This document shows positions 1 through 8,758 of a stretch of 64,000 bases of DNA, piece by piece. Numbering within the stretch: the first letter of the stretch is position 1; each line of letters starts with the position of its first letter. Position numbers and translations under genes: made by a program. This stretch comes from Terriglobia bacterium. GTDB taxonomy: Bacteria; Acidobacteriota; Terriglobia; Terriglobales; Acidobacteriaceae. Location of the stretch: contig JAIQFH010000003.1 of assembly GCA_020073385.1 (NCBI GenBank), positions 1 to 64,000 on the forward strand, given 5' to 3'. The notes under the pieces were generated by a model that made no database searches, was not told where the DNA came from, and was given only the letters and a program-made list of their open reading frames with translations.

Positions 1-128
1 AGCTTTCCTCTCAGTTTCTCCACCAGCTCCGCCAGTACTTCCTTGGCTTCTCGCTGCACTGGACGCCGAGCTTTCGCCCGCTTCGCTTTCTGTTCCTTCT
101 TCATGGCAGACTTGCTATTCTTCTTCAA
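1..128 (-). CDS. Partial small basic hypothetical protein, 5' end only
   Basis: An open frame enters from the left edge on the minus strand and supplies about 42 N-terminal residues, with a very lysine- and arginine-rich start followed by an amphipathic stretch (QREAKEVLAELVEKLRGK) that looks helical. I chose a TTG start at 128 because AAGGAG lies eight bases upstream of it. An ATG at 104 is the alternative. The rest of the gene is outside the window, so no function can be assigned. Its composition resembles small nucleic-acid-binding or chaperone-like basic proteins, but that is only an impression. Confidence 0.45.
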   Translation of the reverse strand, partial: MKKNSKSAMKKEQKAKRAKARRPVQREAKEVLAELVEKLRGK

Positions 129-400
129 GGGTCGATCTCCTTATCCTTCGGGATTGCACTACGAGTGCTTTGATCACCGGTAGCTTAGCGCGATCCGTGA
201 TCGGGGATCGACCTTCTCATCCCATCTCATTGGCCGTCCGGCCGACACCCCAACCAGGTGTTCCAGTATGAAGAAGAGGGGGTGCAATTGGGCGCTCTGC
301 CGCACTGGCGGGCGACCAGTCACAACGGCGGCGCGACATAATGCGGCTAAATGCATAATCCCGTTGGCGCGACAACCCATTGCTTGGGACGACGCCGGAG

Positions 401-421
401 TCGTCACCAATTCGTCACCAA
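401..421. repeat. Tandem 10-bp direct repeat next to a tRNA fragment
   Basis: TCGTCACCAA occurs twice, at 401-410 and 412-421, separated by one T, about 90 bases before the tRNA-Val-like fragment. Short direct repeats near a tRNA-based attachment site are what arm-type integrase sites look like. That role is inference; the repeat itself is plain. Confidence 0.4.
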
Positions 422-507
422 AACTAAGCGGTTTCTGGGGGTTTTTTGCTGATGTGATGATGCGGAAAACAAGGGAGCTAGAAGGGTTTAGGTGATTGAC
501 TTCATTT

Positions 508-552
508 TTGACACGGAAGAGGTCGATGGTTCGAATCCATTCGGGCCTACCA
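508..552 (+). other. 3' half of a tRNA-Val(GAC)-like gene (possible attachment-site scar)
   Basis: The segment reads like the anticodon loop to CCA end of a tRNA. It has TTGACAC (anticodon GAC), a GGAAG stem side, a variable loop, a T arm ATGG-TTCGAAT-CCAT, then CGGGCCT-A-CCA. The 5' half (acceptor, D arm and 5' anticodon stem) is absent upstream, so this is not a working tRNA. Tyrosine integrases commonly recombine within the 3' half of tRNA genes and leave such fragments at element ends. A second, less complete copy lies at 2331. Confidence 0.6.
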
Positions 553-634
553 TTTAGACTATCTCTGAAACTTTAGCGATACCATGTTTGCAGGCACAGA
601 AAAAGCCTGCTCGTTCGCTTAGCTATTAATTGAA

Positions 635-2092
635 CTATGCGGGCTTGATGTTTTGATTGAGCCGTAGCACATTGCTTGGGTCGTACTTTTTCTTGATCTC
701 TACGAGCCGAGCATAGTTCGGACCGTAGGCCGAGCGGACGAGCTCGGCACTCGTATCGCCCAACTGGTTCACGTACACTCCATTCGCGAGAGGCTGCAGA
801 CTGTTGCGCGTAGCCTCGACCCATTGCACCGCTTCGGCCTTCTCTGCGGGAGTGCTCCACAGACCCGTTATGTCTATCTCATAACCCGGCTGACGAAGAG
901 CAAAAGCCGAATCACTCAACCCTATACGGCTAATGGCCCCACGCAACGGCACTATAATCGCCTTGCATTTTGCCGGCGCATGGTTGATGGCCGTGGTAAT
1001 CGCGGCAATCGCCGGTACGCCAAGTTCGCGAAGAAAAAGGTTCGTTTGGAAGTGCGCAACCGGGGTCAGGAGAAATCCGCCCGCCAACTGGGCTTCGAGA
1101 TAAGACATGACCTTGACACTGTCATCCTGCGGTTTGAGTGCACGCAGCGGGCGGACCAAGTCATTCCCCGTTCGTGGATCGCCGCAATAGCAGAGGTCGA
1201 TTTTGAGTCGTGCCCCCCGTAAGGTCGGCAACAACTGCGCTATCGCGTCCATTTCATCCGGAGCTGCAGTAAGAAAGTTGAGGAAGGCGTGCAGAAGCTC
1301 TGGAACGCGTCCCGATGGATACAGTAGCGTTCCTGACACAACTTCGCCTACCGGATGAAGTTGGTACTCGAGCGTCGTCACCACTCCGAAGTTGCCACCT
1401 CCCCCGCGAATGGCCCAAAAGAGATCCGGATTGGATTCGCGGCTGGCCTCCAGTTGTCTGCCGTCCACGGTTACAACTTGGGCGCGGAGCAAGTTGTCAC
1501 ACGCAGCACCGTACTTGTCCATTAAGCGACCTTCTCCGCCGCCTAGCGTAAGGCCGGCAATTCCCACTGTCGGACAGCCGCCTGATGTTGTGGCAAGCCC
1601 ATGACGCTGCGTGGCTTCATCGAGATCCCGCACCAGCGCGCCTGCCTCGGCAAGGGCCACGCGTTTGCCCGGGTCAACTTCAACTCGTTTCATTCCGGAG
1701 AGGTCGATGACGACGCCGCCATCGCACATCCCGTACCCCAGGCGGCTATGGCCTCCGCCGAGCACCGCCAGAGGCAGTTTCTTGGTCTGGGCAAAATCCA
1801 GGGTCCGAGCGACGTCAGACGGCCCAGCGCAGCGCACAATCACCGCGGGGCGGCGATCAAATGCGCGATTGAATACCAGACGAGCGGATTCATACTCCGA
1901 CGCCTCAGGTGTGATCACGTGGCCGCTGATTTCGGAGACAAGTTTTCGAAGCGAGGCAGCATCGACCGAAGCCGGATTTTGCGACGGTCCTCCAGCAGTA
2001 TCTTTGAGAAAGGCTGAAAATCGGCGTGGATAAAGCGCAGTTGCCGTCAACACCGCCTGTTGGACGAATTGTCTTCGAGTGGTGAGAGCCAT
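635..2092 (-). CDS. Berberine-bridge-type FAD-linked oxidoreductase, exported
   Basis: This 485-residue protein is a PCMH-type FAD oxidoreductase. Residues about 80-260 form the FAD-binding domain, and the C-terminus (YGPNYARLVEIKKKYDPSN) is the typical BBE domain. His115 in GGGHS and Cys173 in SGGCPTVG match the two residues that attach FAD covalently in berberine-bridge-type enzymes, so a bicovalent flavin is likely. The N-terminus (TTRRQFVQQAVLTATAL) looks like a Tat signal. Such enzymes oxidise sugars, oligosaccharides or alkaloid-like alcohols with oxygen or another acceptor; the substrate here is unknown. No cofactor-partner gene is adjacent. The gene stands alone between two tRNA-Val-like fragments, which suggests acquisition by transfer. 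Confidence 0.85.
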   Translation of the reverse strand: MALTTRRQFVQQAVLTATALYPRRFSAFLKDTAGGPSQNPASVDAASLRKLVSEISGHVITPEASEYESARLVFNRAFDRRPAVIVRCAGPSDVARTLDFAQTKKLPLAVLGGGHSRLGYGMCDGGVVIDLSGMKRVEVDPGKRVALAEAGALVRDLDEATQRHGLATTSGGCPTVGIAGLTLGGGEGRLMDKYGAACDNLLRAQVVTVDGRQLEASRESNPDLFWAIRGGGGNFGVVTTLEYQLHPVGEVVSGTLLYPSGRVPELLHAFLNFLTAAPDEMDAIAQLLPTLRGARLKIDLCYCGDPRTGNDLVRPLRALKPQDDSVKVMSYLEAQLAGGFLLTPVAHFQTNLFLRELGVPAIAAITTAINHAPAKCKAIIVPLRGAISRIGLSDSAFALRQPGYEIDITGLWSTPAEKAEAVQWVEATRNSLQPLANGVYVNQLGDTSAELVRSAYGPNYARLVEIKKKYDPSNVLRLNQNIKPA

Positions 2093-2665
2093 AATTCAGG
2101 CGAGCCTACGATACGAAGCTAACCAACGTCAATTCTGCGTCGCCTCTGCCGCATTACCCGGAAGCAGTCGCTCGTCTCCTCAAGGCCAAACCCGAGCTTT
2201 AGGGCGAGGGAGCTCCAGCGAAGAACTGAATATTTCCAACGTGTGATTGGCGTGGCTTCCGCGTATTTAGAAAGCTTTAGCGGTTTCCGGACGAACACGG
2301 AAGCTGTTGTAAGTATGGGTTAAGCGAACCTTGACGCGGAAGAGGCTGATGGTTCGAATCCATTCATCCGCTGTTCATGCGGATTCCCAGACATATCGTG
2401 CCCGGCAGGCCATGGGTCGGGGGAATCTCGCGGCTCGGAGTCAGGTGATCGCGGCAGGGCGATGGGAGACCGGGGGATGGCCGTCTATCGGCTACCTCGC
2501 CAGAGCCGCGGGGCCTCGGACGGACAGCTCGCTGGCGCATGCGCAAACCGTTCCCCATCACTTCATCGACAGTATTCCTCTCGTTCAGTCTCCCTATTTG
2601 TGATCTTGCGGCGAAGGGAGCATGATTCCTGTTGCGATAGCAAACGAGAAGAGGAGCAAAGGAAG
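2093..2665. other. Intergenic region carrying the second tRNA fragment
   Basis: About 570 bases between the divergently transcribed FAD oxidoreductase and the glycosidase gene. The only structure I can support in it is the tRNA-Val-like fragment at 2331-2365. Promoters for both flanking genes must lie here, but no convincing -35/-10 pair stands out. Confidence 0.5.
2331..2365 (+). repeat. Second tRNA-Val-like 3' fragment, direct repeat of 508-542
   Basis: Over 35 bases this matches 508-542 at 32 positions, from the TTGAC of the anticodon loop through the complete T arm (GATGGTTCGAATCCATTC). It then diverges and lacks the acceptor strand and CCA. Both copies have the same orientation, as expected of attL/attR-like direct repeats around an integrated segment or its relics. 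Confidence 0.55.
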
Positions 2666-4282
2666 ATGACTCATACCACTGTTCGTGTGCGGCGTGCGCT
2701 GACTCTCCTGCTGTTCGTGACCGTGGCGTGTGCCGTTTCTGGCGGTGCCGAAACTCCCAAGTTGGTGGAAAAAGACGGGCGGTGGGCGCTGCTGGTCGAT
2801 GGCGAGCCCTACCTGATGCTGGGGGGACAGGTGCACAATTCGAGCGCCTGGCCTTCGGAACTGCCGAAGGTCTGGAAGGCGCTCGCCGAATTGCACGCCA
2901 ATACCGTCGAGGCTCCGGTCTACTGGGAGCAGATTGAGCCGCAGCCGGGCAAATTCGATTGGGACAATGTCGATCTGCTGGTGAAGGGAGCGCGCGAGCA
3001 CAATCTGCATGCGGTGCTGCTTTGGTTTGGGACCTGGAAGAATGGCAACATGCATTACGTCCCGCAGTGGGTGAAGACCGATCCCAAGCGATTTCCCCGT
3101 GTGATCCGCGCCGACGGTGAACCGACTGATGTGCTGTCGGCCAGTTCTCGTTCCAATCTCGAAGCCGACAAGGCCGCCTTCGTCGCGCTCATGCGCCACC
3201 TGAGGGCTCTCGATGGAACCCAGCATACGGTGCTGATGGTTCAAGTGGAAAACGAGTCTGGCATCGTCGGCAGCGTGCGTGATTTCTCTGGGGAATCAAA
3301 CAAGGAGTTTGCGGGACAAGTTCCGGCGGACATGCTGGCCGCAGCCCATAAGCAGCCTGGCACCTGGAATGAAGTGTTCGGCGGCGATGGCGACGAATTG
3401 TTTCAGCTTTATCACCAGGCGCACTACCTCAATGAAATCGCAGCGGCAGGGAAAGCCGAGTTCGATATCCCGCTCTATATGAACGTGTGGTTGAGCTATC
3501 CTCCGGCGGAATTGCCGGAGCGGCGGTTGGCGATTCCCGGCATTCAATATCCGAGCGGAGGGGCGGTGCAGCGTTGGGTGGGCTTGTGGCGCACGCTGGC
3601 TCCTTCCATCGGTGCGATTGCTCCAGATATTTATGGGGACGATACGGGTTTCGTTCGCGACGTCCTTGCCGCTTATCACCGTCCGGATAATCCTCTGCTC
3701 GTTCCTGAGATCGGAAGGCCTGACTCTTTCGCTCGATACGACTTCCTGGCTCTGGGCGAAGGGGCGTTCGGAATTGCGCCCTTCGGCGTCGATCCGCGCG
3801 GGTGGAATATTCTCGGCGATGTGCCCGCCGCCGGACACGCCAGGAATTTTGCCCTGCTGGCTCCCATGGTGAGAGAGGTCGCGAAACTCAACTTTGAAGG
3901 CAAACTGAAAACTTCGATGGAAGAAGTTGGTCGAGCCCAGCAGGAACTGGATTTCGGGCCATGGCAGGCAACCATCGCTTACGGATTTCCTCAACACGAC
4001 GGCCGTCGTCCGCCGGGGACAAACGACGCGCACGGTGTCGCCCTGGTCGCGCAACTCGGGCCAGATGAATTTTTGGTCACGGGAGTGGATGTGAGCGTCA
4101 GTTTTCACCTTCCGGGGCGCCTGCCCGGAATGCGTATGCAGATCCTCTCTGCGGAAGAGGGTTCGTATCAAGACGCCGTCTGGAAGCCCATGCGTCTGTG
4201 GAACGGCGACGAAACCGATCGCGGGCTACAGTTCCACGGTGACGATCCGGCAGTCGTACGAGTGAAGCTGGGAAGATTCTAG
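2666..4282 (+). CDS. Secreted GH35/DUF5597-type beta-galactosidase-like glycosidase
   Basis: This 538-residue protein begins with a signal peptide (hydrophobic LTLLLFVTVACAVSG) and continues as a TIM-barrel glycosidase of the GanA/DUF5597 type. It contains LMLGGQVHNSSAWP near the start of the barrel, VQVENESG with Glu197 as the expected acid/base, and VPEIGR with Glu348 as the expected nucleophile. Such enzymes release terminal galactose or related sugars from plant oligosaccharides in the periplasm or outside the cell. I use the ATG at 2666, preceded by AGGAG at about nine bases. The frame stays open further upstream, but that extension has no signal-like or family-like sequence. The gene is monocistronic. 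Confidence 0.85.
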   Translation: MTHTTVRVRRALTLLLFVTVACAVSGGAETPKLVEKDGRWALLVDGEPYLMLGGQVHNSSAWPSELPKVWKALAELHANTVEAPVYWEQIEPQPGKFDWDNVDLLVKGAREHNLHAVLLWFGTWKNGNMHYVPQWVKTDPKRFPRVIRADGEPTDVLSASSRSNLEADKAAFVALMRHLRALDGTQHTVLMVQVENESGIVGSVRDFSGESNKEFAGQVPADMLAAAHKQPGTWNEVFGGDGDELFQLYHQAHYLNEIAAAGKAEFDIPLYMNVWLSYPPAELPERRLAIPGIQYPSGGAVQRWVGLWRTLAPSIGAIAPDIYGDDTGFVRDVLAAYHRPDNPLLVPEIGRPDSFARYDFLALGEGAFGIAPFGVDPRGWNILGDVPAAGHARNFALLAPMVREVAKLNFEGKLKTSMEEVGRAQQELDFGPWQATIAYGFPQHDGRRPPGTNDAHGVALVAQLGPDEFLVTGVDVSVSFHLPGRLPGMRMQILSAEEGSYQDAVWKPMRLWNGDETDRGLQFHGDDPAVVRVKLGRF

Positions 4283-4355
4283 AGTTGATTCGAACATGTG
4301 TTCCTTATGACGCAGTGTCTACGCCGCGACACGTCCGCTGCGCCAGTCTGGTTCG

Positions 4356-4389
4356 CCAAACGCCATCTCAGATTGGGAGATGAGTTTGG
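4356..4389. other. Imperfect hairpin between glycosidase and envelope operon
   Basis: CCAAAC and CATCTC pair with GAGATG and GTTTGG across a short loop, giving a long imperfect stem in the 178-base gap. It lacks a U-tract, so it may be a leader structure or processing site rather than an intrinsic terminator. Confidence 0.35.
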
Positions 4390-4460
4390 TGCGTGCCGTG
4401 CTTCTCGGTTTTCAGGACGGCATACAGGGTTTATAGTTCACTGTCCTGCCCAGAGGAGCT

Positions 4461-6386
4461 ATGAAGCGGGCGTCGGTCGTTGGAGTGCGTGCAGCAATTG
4501 CCGCAGCTGTGAGTGCTGCTGTTCTGCTTGGAGTGGCAGTCATCTGGCGCGGTTCGCAGGCGATTCGAAGCGCTACGGAGCAGGTTCGGGCTGAACACGA
4601 ATTTGCGGTCACGGTTCGGTCTTATGTCCCGCCGAGCAACCTTGGCTTCGAGGTCGTCAGTTCCCCCCAGGTATTCCTGCAGGCGGCGCGTTTTCAGGAT
4701 CATCTTTACATTGCCGGTCCTGCGGGGTTGCTGGAGTACGAACCTGACGGCGTCTTGCTGCGACAGTATTCGGTTGGCAGCGATCTGCCGGGTTCTCCGC
4801 TCGTCGCACTTGTCCCGTCTATCCTCTCAGACTCACACGAACCGGAGTTGCTGGTTGCGACTGCAAGTGAAGGGATTCTCGCATTTAACGGACGGTCGTT
4901 CCGTCAGATATTGCCCGCGAGTGCCGAGGCTCGCGGCATCAATGCCATTCTGCCAGCTCCGTCCGGACATCTTCTGATCGGAACCAAGAAGCGCGGTGTC
5001 CTGATATACGACGGCAAGCAGATCAGCGTGCTGCATCCTGTGCTCGATGGCATCCATGTGACCGTGCTCGCGGGCGACGAGTCGGACTTGTGGGTCGGAA
5101 CCCTGGATCGCGGCGTCATCCACTTCCACGGAGGACAGGCCGAGACCTTCACCGAAGATCAAGGACTGCCTGACCTCGACGTGCAGTCCCTGGCGGTCGC
5201 GGGCGAGAAGACATACGTGGGCACGGTTTCCGGTGTGGCTGTATTCGATGGTGGCCGCTTCTCGCGTGTGCTGGCTCCCGGTGTTTTTGCTACTGCTCTG
5301 TTTCCGACGTCCACAGATCTTTATGTCGGATCTGAAGATCAAGGCGTATTGGTGATTCCACTCGAAGGGCGACGTCCGAATCCCGGCTTAGGTCGGGGAA
5401 GCGAACTGTCGGAAGTGCACCAACTCTTTAACTCAGGAGGTTCCGCATTTGCCGTGGCCCGAAAGGGACTCTACCGCATGAAACCGCATGGGTTTGGCTG
5501 GGAGCGAGTGCTGGCGTCAGCAACGGCTATGTTGAGTGACCGGAACATCTCGGCGCTGGCGGCCGACGCAAGCGGGCAACTTTGGATCGGCTATTTCGAC
5601 CGGGGTCTTGATCTGCTCGCCTCCGACGAACGCCGCGTCCGACATGTGGAAGACGAGCATGTGTTTTGCGTAAATCGCATCCTGCCGGACGCCAAGACCG
5701 GCGCGATCAATGTTGCGACCGCAAATGGACTGGTGCGCTTCAACGATTCGGGTGGTGAGCATCAGATTCTGACCCGGAGTGACGGTCTGATCGCTGATCA
5801 TGTCACCGACGTCGCCGCCTACCGGGGAGGCCTCGCGCTCGCCACTCCCGCGGGTCTCACATTCATTGATGCCAGCGGCGCTCACAGCATGTATGCCTTC
5901 CACGGCCTTGTCAACAATCACGTCTACGCGCTTGGTGTCTCCGGCGACGAAATGATGGCCGGTACTTTGGGTGGACTATCGCGTCTCAACCAAGGCGACG
6001 TAAAGGTGAACTACACGACTTCCTCTTCCAACCTGAAGCACAACTGGATTACTTCCGTCGTTCCAGTCGGATCGGAATGGATGGTCGGCACCTACGGCGC
6101 TGGCGTGCTTGGTTTGGATTCTTCCGGGCACTTTCATTCCTTCGAAACCGCCTCGGGGCCACTGGAGATCAATCCCAACGCCATGCTGGTCACGCAAAGC
6201 TACGTGCTGGCGGGGAGTCTTGGACAGGGCTTGTATCTCTACGACCGGCAATCTGGCCGCTGGTCGGTAATTCGCAATGGGTTGCCATCGCTTAATGTCA
6301 CCGCATTTGCCGCCTCCAACGGCTACATCTTTATTGGCACGGACAATGGCCTGGTCCGCATACCAGAGCAGAAGCTGCACTCATGA
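4461..6386 (+). CDS. Membrane-anchored two-component-regulator-type beta-propeller protein
   Basis: This 641-residue protein has one N-terminal membrane anchor (residues about 11-28) and a long exterior part made of repeated propeller blades. The blades show the pattern G-T-x-x-x-G-V-hydrophobic-x-F/Y-D-G, for example LWVGTLDRGVIHFHGG, TYVGTVSGVAVFDGG and MVGTYGAGVLGLD. These are Reg_prop/YncE-like repeats, seen in the sensor half of hybrid two-component systems, but here no kinase follows. A scaffold or ligand-sensing role at the cell surface is inferred. An AGAGGAG site directly precedes the ATG. Its stop codon overlaps the next start (ATGA), so it is the first gene of a translationally coupled operon running to about 19.9 kb. 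Confidence 0.75.
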   Translation: MKRASVVGVRAAIAAAVSAAVLLGVAVIWRGSQAIRSATEQVRAEHEFAVTVRSYVPPSNLGFEVVSSPQVFLQAARFQDHLYIAGPAGLLEYEPDGVLLRQYSVGSDLPGSPLVALVPSILSDSHEPELLVATASEGILAFNGRSFRQILPASAEARGINAILPAPSGHLLIGTKKRGVLIYDGKQISVLHPVLDGIHVTVLAGDESDLWVGTLDRGVIHFHGGQAETFTEDQGLPDLDVQSLAVAGEKTYVGTVSGVAVFDGGRFSRVLAPGVFATALFPTSTDLYVGSEDQGVLVIPLEGRRPNPGLGRGSELSEVHQLFNSGGSAFAVARKGLYRMKPHGFGWERVLASATAMLSDRNISALAADASGQLWIGYFDRGLDLLASDERRVRHVEDEHVFCVNRILPDAKTGAINVATANGLVRFNDSGGEHQILTRSDGLIADHVTDVAAYRGGLALATPAGLTFIDASGAHSMYAFHGLVNNHVYALGVSGDEMMAGTLGGLSRLNQGDVKVNYTTSSSNLKHNWITSVVPVGSEWMVGTYGAGVLGLDSSGHFHSFETASGPLEINPNAMLVTQSYVLAGSLGQGLYLYDRQSGRWSVIRNGLPSLNVTAFAASNGYIFIGTDNGLVRIPEQKLHS

Positions 6387-8758
6387 AGAACCTGCTGCTA
6401 TCCCTCGTAGTTGCGCTACTCGGTCCCTCTCTGCTGTTCTCTGATGCGGGAGTACTGATCCCGCGCGACAAGCAACAGCCGAATCCGGCGATCCTCTCGC
6501 TCGAGGAGATGGAAATCACCATACGCATCGACAATGGGGATGCGCGGGTATTCGTGCGGCAAGTGTTCGCGAATCATACCGGCCGCATCGAGGAAGGGAA
6601 CTATATTTTCGCGCTCCCCAGTCATGCGACGATTTCTGATTTTGCGACCTGGGACGGTCCGGTTCGGCTGCCTGCGGTCATTCTGGAACGCAAGCGCGCC
6701 GAAGAGATCTACAACCAGCTGAAGCAGCAAGCAATCGATCCCGGCCTGCTGCAGATGGGCGAACGTGGCAGTGAGGAAGCTAAGCGCACCTCGGTTTTCA
6801 GCGCCCGCATTGTGCCGATCCCGGCCTTCGGGACGAAGCGGCTCGAGATCGAGTATCACGAGTCGATCCCGGTAGAGAATTTGAAATCATATTTTGCGAT
6901 CCCGTTGCGGCCAGATGCGTACTCGGCCCAGGCAGCCGCGCATCTGCGTATCAACTTCGAGTTTCACTCGGCGCATCCCATTCGTAATTTCCAGGCGCCA
7001 GCGAAGACGTTTCCGCTGCAGTTCGATCAGAGCACGCCGCATCTTGTGCAGGGACATTTCGAAGGGCAGAACATCAATCTCGGTGAAGACTTTGTCGCTA
7101 CTTACGATATCGATCCGGCCGCGGCTGACACGTTGCAACTTCTGACCTACAGGAACCCGGTCAGCGGCCAGCCATCGCCGACGGAAACGGCTCCGGTGCG
7201 CAGCACGAACGAACCGGGATTCTTCGAAGCACAGGCTTTGCTCGGCTTCGGAGCGAACCCGCCCGCTGCGGACGGTTCAGCGACCGGCACGCCCAAGACG
7301 GTCATTGCGTTGTTCGACACTTCGCTCTCCATGCAGTGGGAGAAATTGGAGCGCAGTTACCAGGCTCTTGAAACTCTAATGCACACACTGCGTCCAACCG
7401 ACCGCTTCGGGCTGGTGCTGTTCAACAGCGAAACGCAGGTATTGCCCGTGGCGTCGGCGGAGCAAGCCAACATCCAACATGCGATCGATGCCGTTCGCGC
7501 CACCCGCCTGCGCGGTGGTACTGATCTGCAGGCTGCTCTGAAAGCTGGACTGGAACAAGCTGCGTCATCCGGCGCAAGCAATACTTATCTCGTCATTCTC
7601 AGCGACGGTGGGGCGACGCGCGGCCCCATTCTGAATAGCAAGCTCGACGCGTGGTATGCATCGGCATGGAAGCAACTTCCCGACACCCAACGGCCCCGTA
7701 CTTACATTCTCGCTGTCGGCGACGATGCCAATCTGCCTCTGTTCCGGCTACTCGCGCAGCAGGATGGCTTGCTGGAACACGTGCTGTCGACTGAGCCGAT
7801 GGAGTTCAAGCTGAATTCCTTCCTGTCAAAGATCGGCCGCAGCCCGGTTGGCCAACTGGAGCTCTCGATCGATCCAAGTGATGCGGTTCATACTGTTTAC
7901 CCGCTGCAGGCAGCAACTTTCTCGGGATCGCTCGCGTCCTGGGTGGGGCAGTATGACAAGCCGCAGGAAAATGTCGGATTTACCGTTCACGGTGTTCGCG
8001 ATGGAGCTCCAGTCGAGATCGCGGGGAAGACGAGCCTGCCGAAAGAATCCTTTGATCATGCACAGTTGCCGCGGCTCTGGGCTCGCGCCCGCGTCGACGC
8101 ACTGCTCGAGAAAATCGAACGCGATGGCGAGGATCAAGCGACCATTGACGAGATCATCCGCCTGGCGCGCAAGTACAAGTTTGTTACGCCATATACATCT
8201 TTCCTTGCTGTTCCGAGGTCGCTGCTGCGGCCACGCGTCATCCGGCCGGGGGATCCCATTCTTCGAGTCAAGACCGACGAATCCATCGTCTCTGTGATTG
8301 CGGTGTTTCCGTTCGGACTCGTACAGCCGCTTCGTCACTTGTCTTCCGAGGATGTCTGGCAGACTCGCTTCCTCGCTCCGACGGACATGCAGGATGGAAC
8401 TTACACGGTGAGGTTGATTCTTCGCGATCAGGCTGGTCACACCTATCGCGAATCGAAGACATTCGTCATTGCGAGCAAGCCGCCCGTGGTGCAGGTGAAA
8501 CTCGACCGCAAACGCTATCAGCGCGGCGAGAGCATCGTCATGAAAGTGAGCGCCTCAGCGAGCACGCGGACGCTGGTGGCGCGCATGGATGGCGCGGCGC
8601 CCGTCCCACTCCGGTGGGACGCCAAGTCCGGAGCCAATACCGGAGCACTGACAATTCCCGAGCAGATGATTCCCGGAAATTACAAACTGACGGTCACCGC
8701 GGAAGACATCGCCCACAACATAGGGACACAGGAGGTGCAGGTTGAAGTACTTCCTTGA
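6383..8758 (+). CDS. Exported VIT and von Willebrand A domain protein
   Basis: This 791-residue protein has a signal peptide (LLLSLVVALLGPSLLFS). A VIT domain spans about residues 30-165. A vWA domain spans about 300-470 with a complete metal-ion site: Asp312, Ser314 and Ser316 in DTSLSM, Thr380 in GGTD and Asp408 in LSDGG. The C-terminal part contains Ig-like beta segments. VIT/vWA proteins such as inter-alpha-trypsin inhibitor heavy chains and bacterial sortase-associated forms bind other proteins through the metal site. The C-terminus has no sortase or PEP-CTERM anchor that I can see. Its start overlaps the previous stop by four bases, and its end overlaps the TPR gene by 17 bases. Confidence 0.85.
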   Translation: MKNLLLSLVVALLGPSLLFSDAGVLIPRDKQQPNPAILSLEEMEITIRIDNGDARVFVRQVFANHTGRIEEGNYIFALPSHATISDFATWDGPVRLPAVILERKRAEEIYNQLKQQAIDPGLLQMGERGSEEAKRTSVFSARIVPIPAFGTKRLEIEYHESIPVENLKSYFAIPLRPDAYSAQAAAHLRINFEFHSAHPIRNFQAPAKTFPLQFDQSTPHLVQGHFEGQNINLGEDFVATYDIDPAAADTLQLLTYRNPVSGQPSPTETAPVRSTNEPGFFEAQALLGFGANPPAADGSATGTPKTVIALFDTSLSMQWEKLERSYQALETLMHTLRPTDRFGLVLFNSETQVLPVASAEQANIQHAIDAVRATRLRGGTDLQAALKAGLEQAASSGASNTYLVILSDGGATRGPILNSKLDAWYASAWKQLPDTQRPRTYILAVGDDANLPLFRLLAQQDGLLEHVLSTEPMEFKLNSFLSKIGRSPVGQLELSIDPSDAVHTVYPLQAATFSGSLASWVGQYDKPQENVGFTVHGVRDGAPVEIAGKTSLPKESFDHAQLPRLWARARVDALLEKIERDGEDQATIDEIIRLARKYKFVTPYTSFLAVPRSLLRPRVIRPGDPILRVKTDESIVSVIAVFPFGLVQPLRHLSSEDVWQTRFLAPTDMQDGTYTVRLILRDQAGHTYRESKTFVIASKPPVVQVKLDRKRYQRGESIVMKVSASASTRTLVARMDGAAPVPLRWDAKSGANTGALTIPEQMIPGNYKLTVTAEDIAHNIGTQEVQVEVLP

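Noticed and set aside
470-552. Complete tRNA gene
   Set aside because: No acceptor or D-arm half matches the 3' half, so only a fragment is present.
2462-2665. N-terminal extension of the GH35-type gene
   Set aside because: The extension has no signal or family-like sequence, while the ATG at 2666 has a ribosome site followed by a signal peptide.
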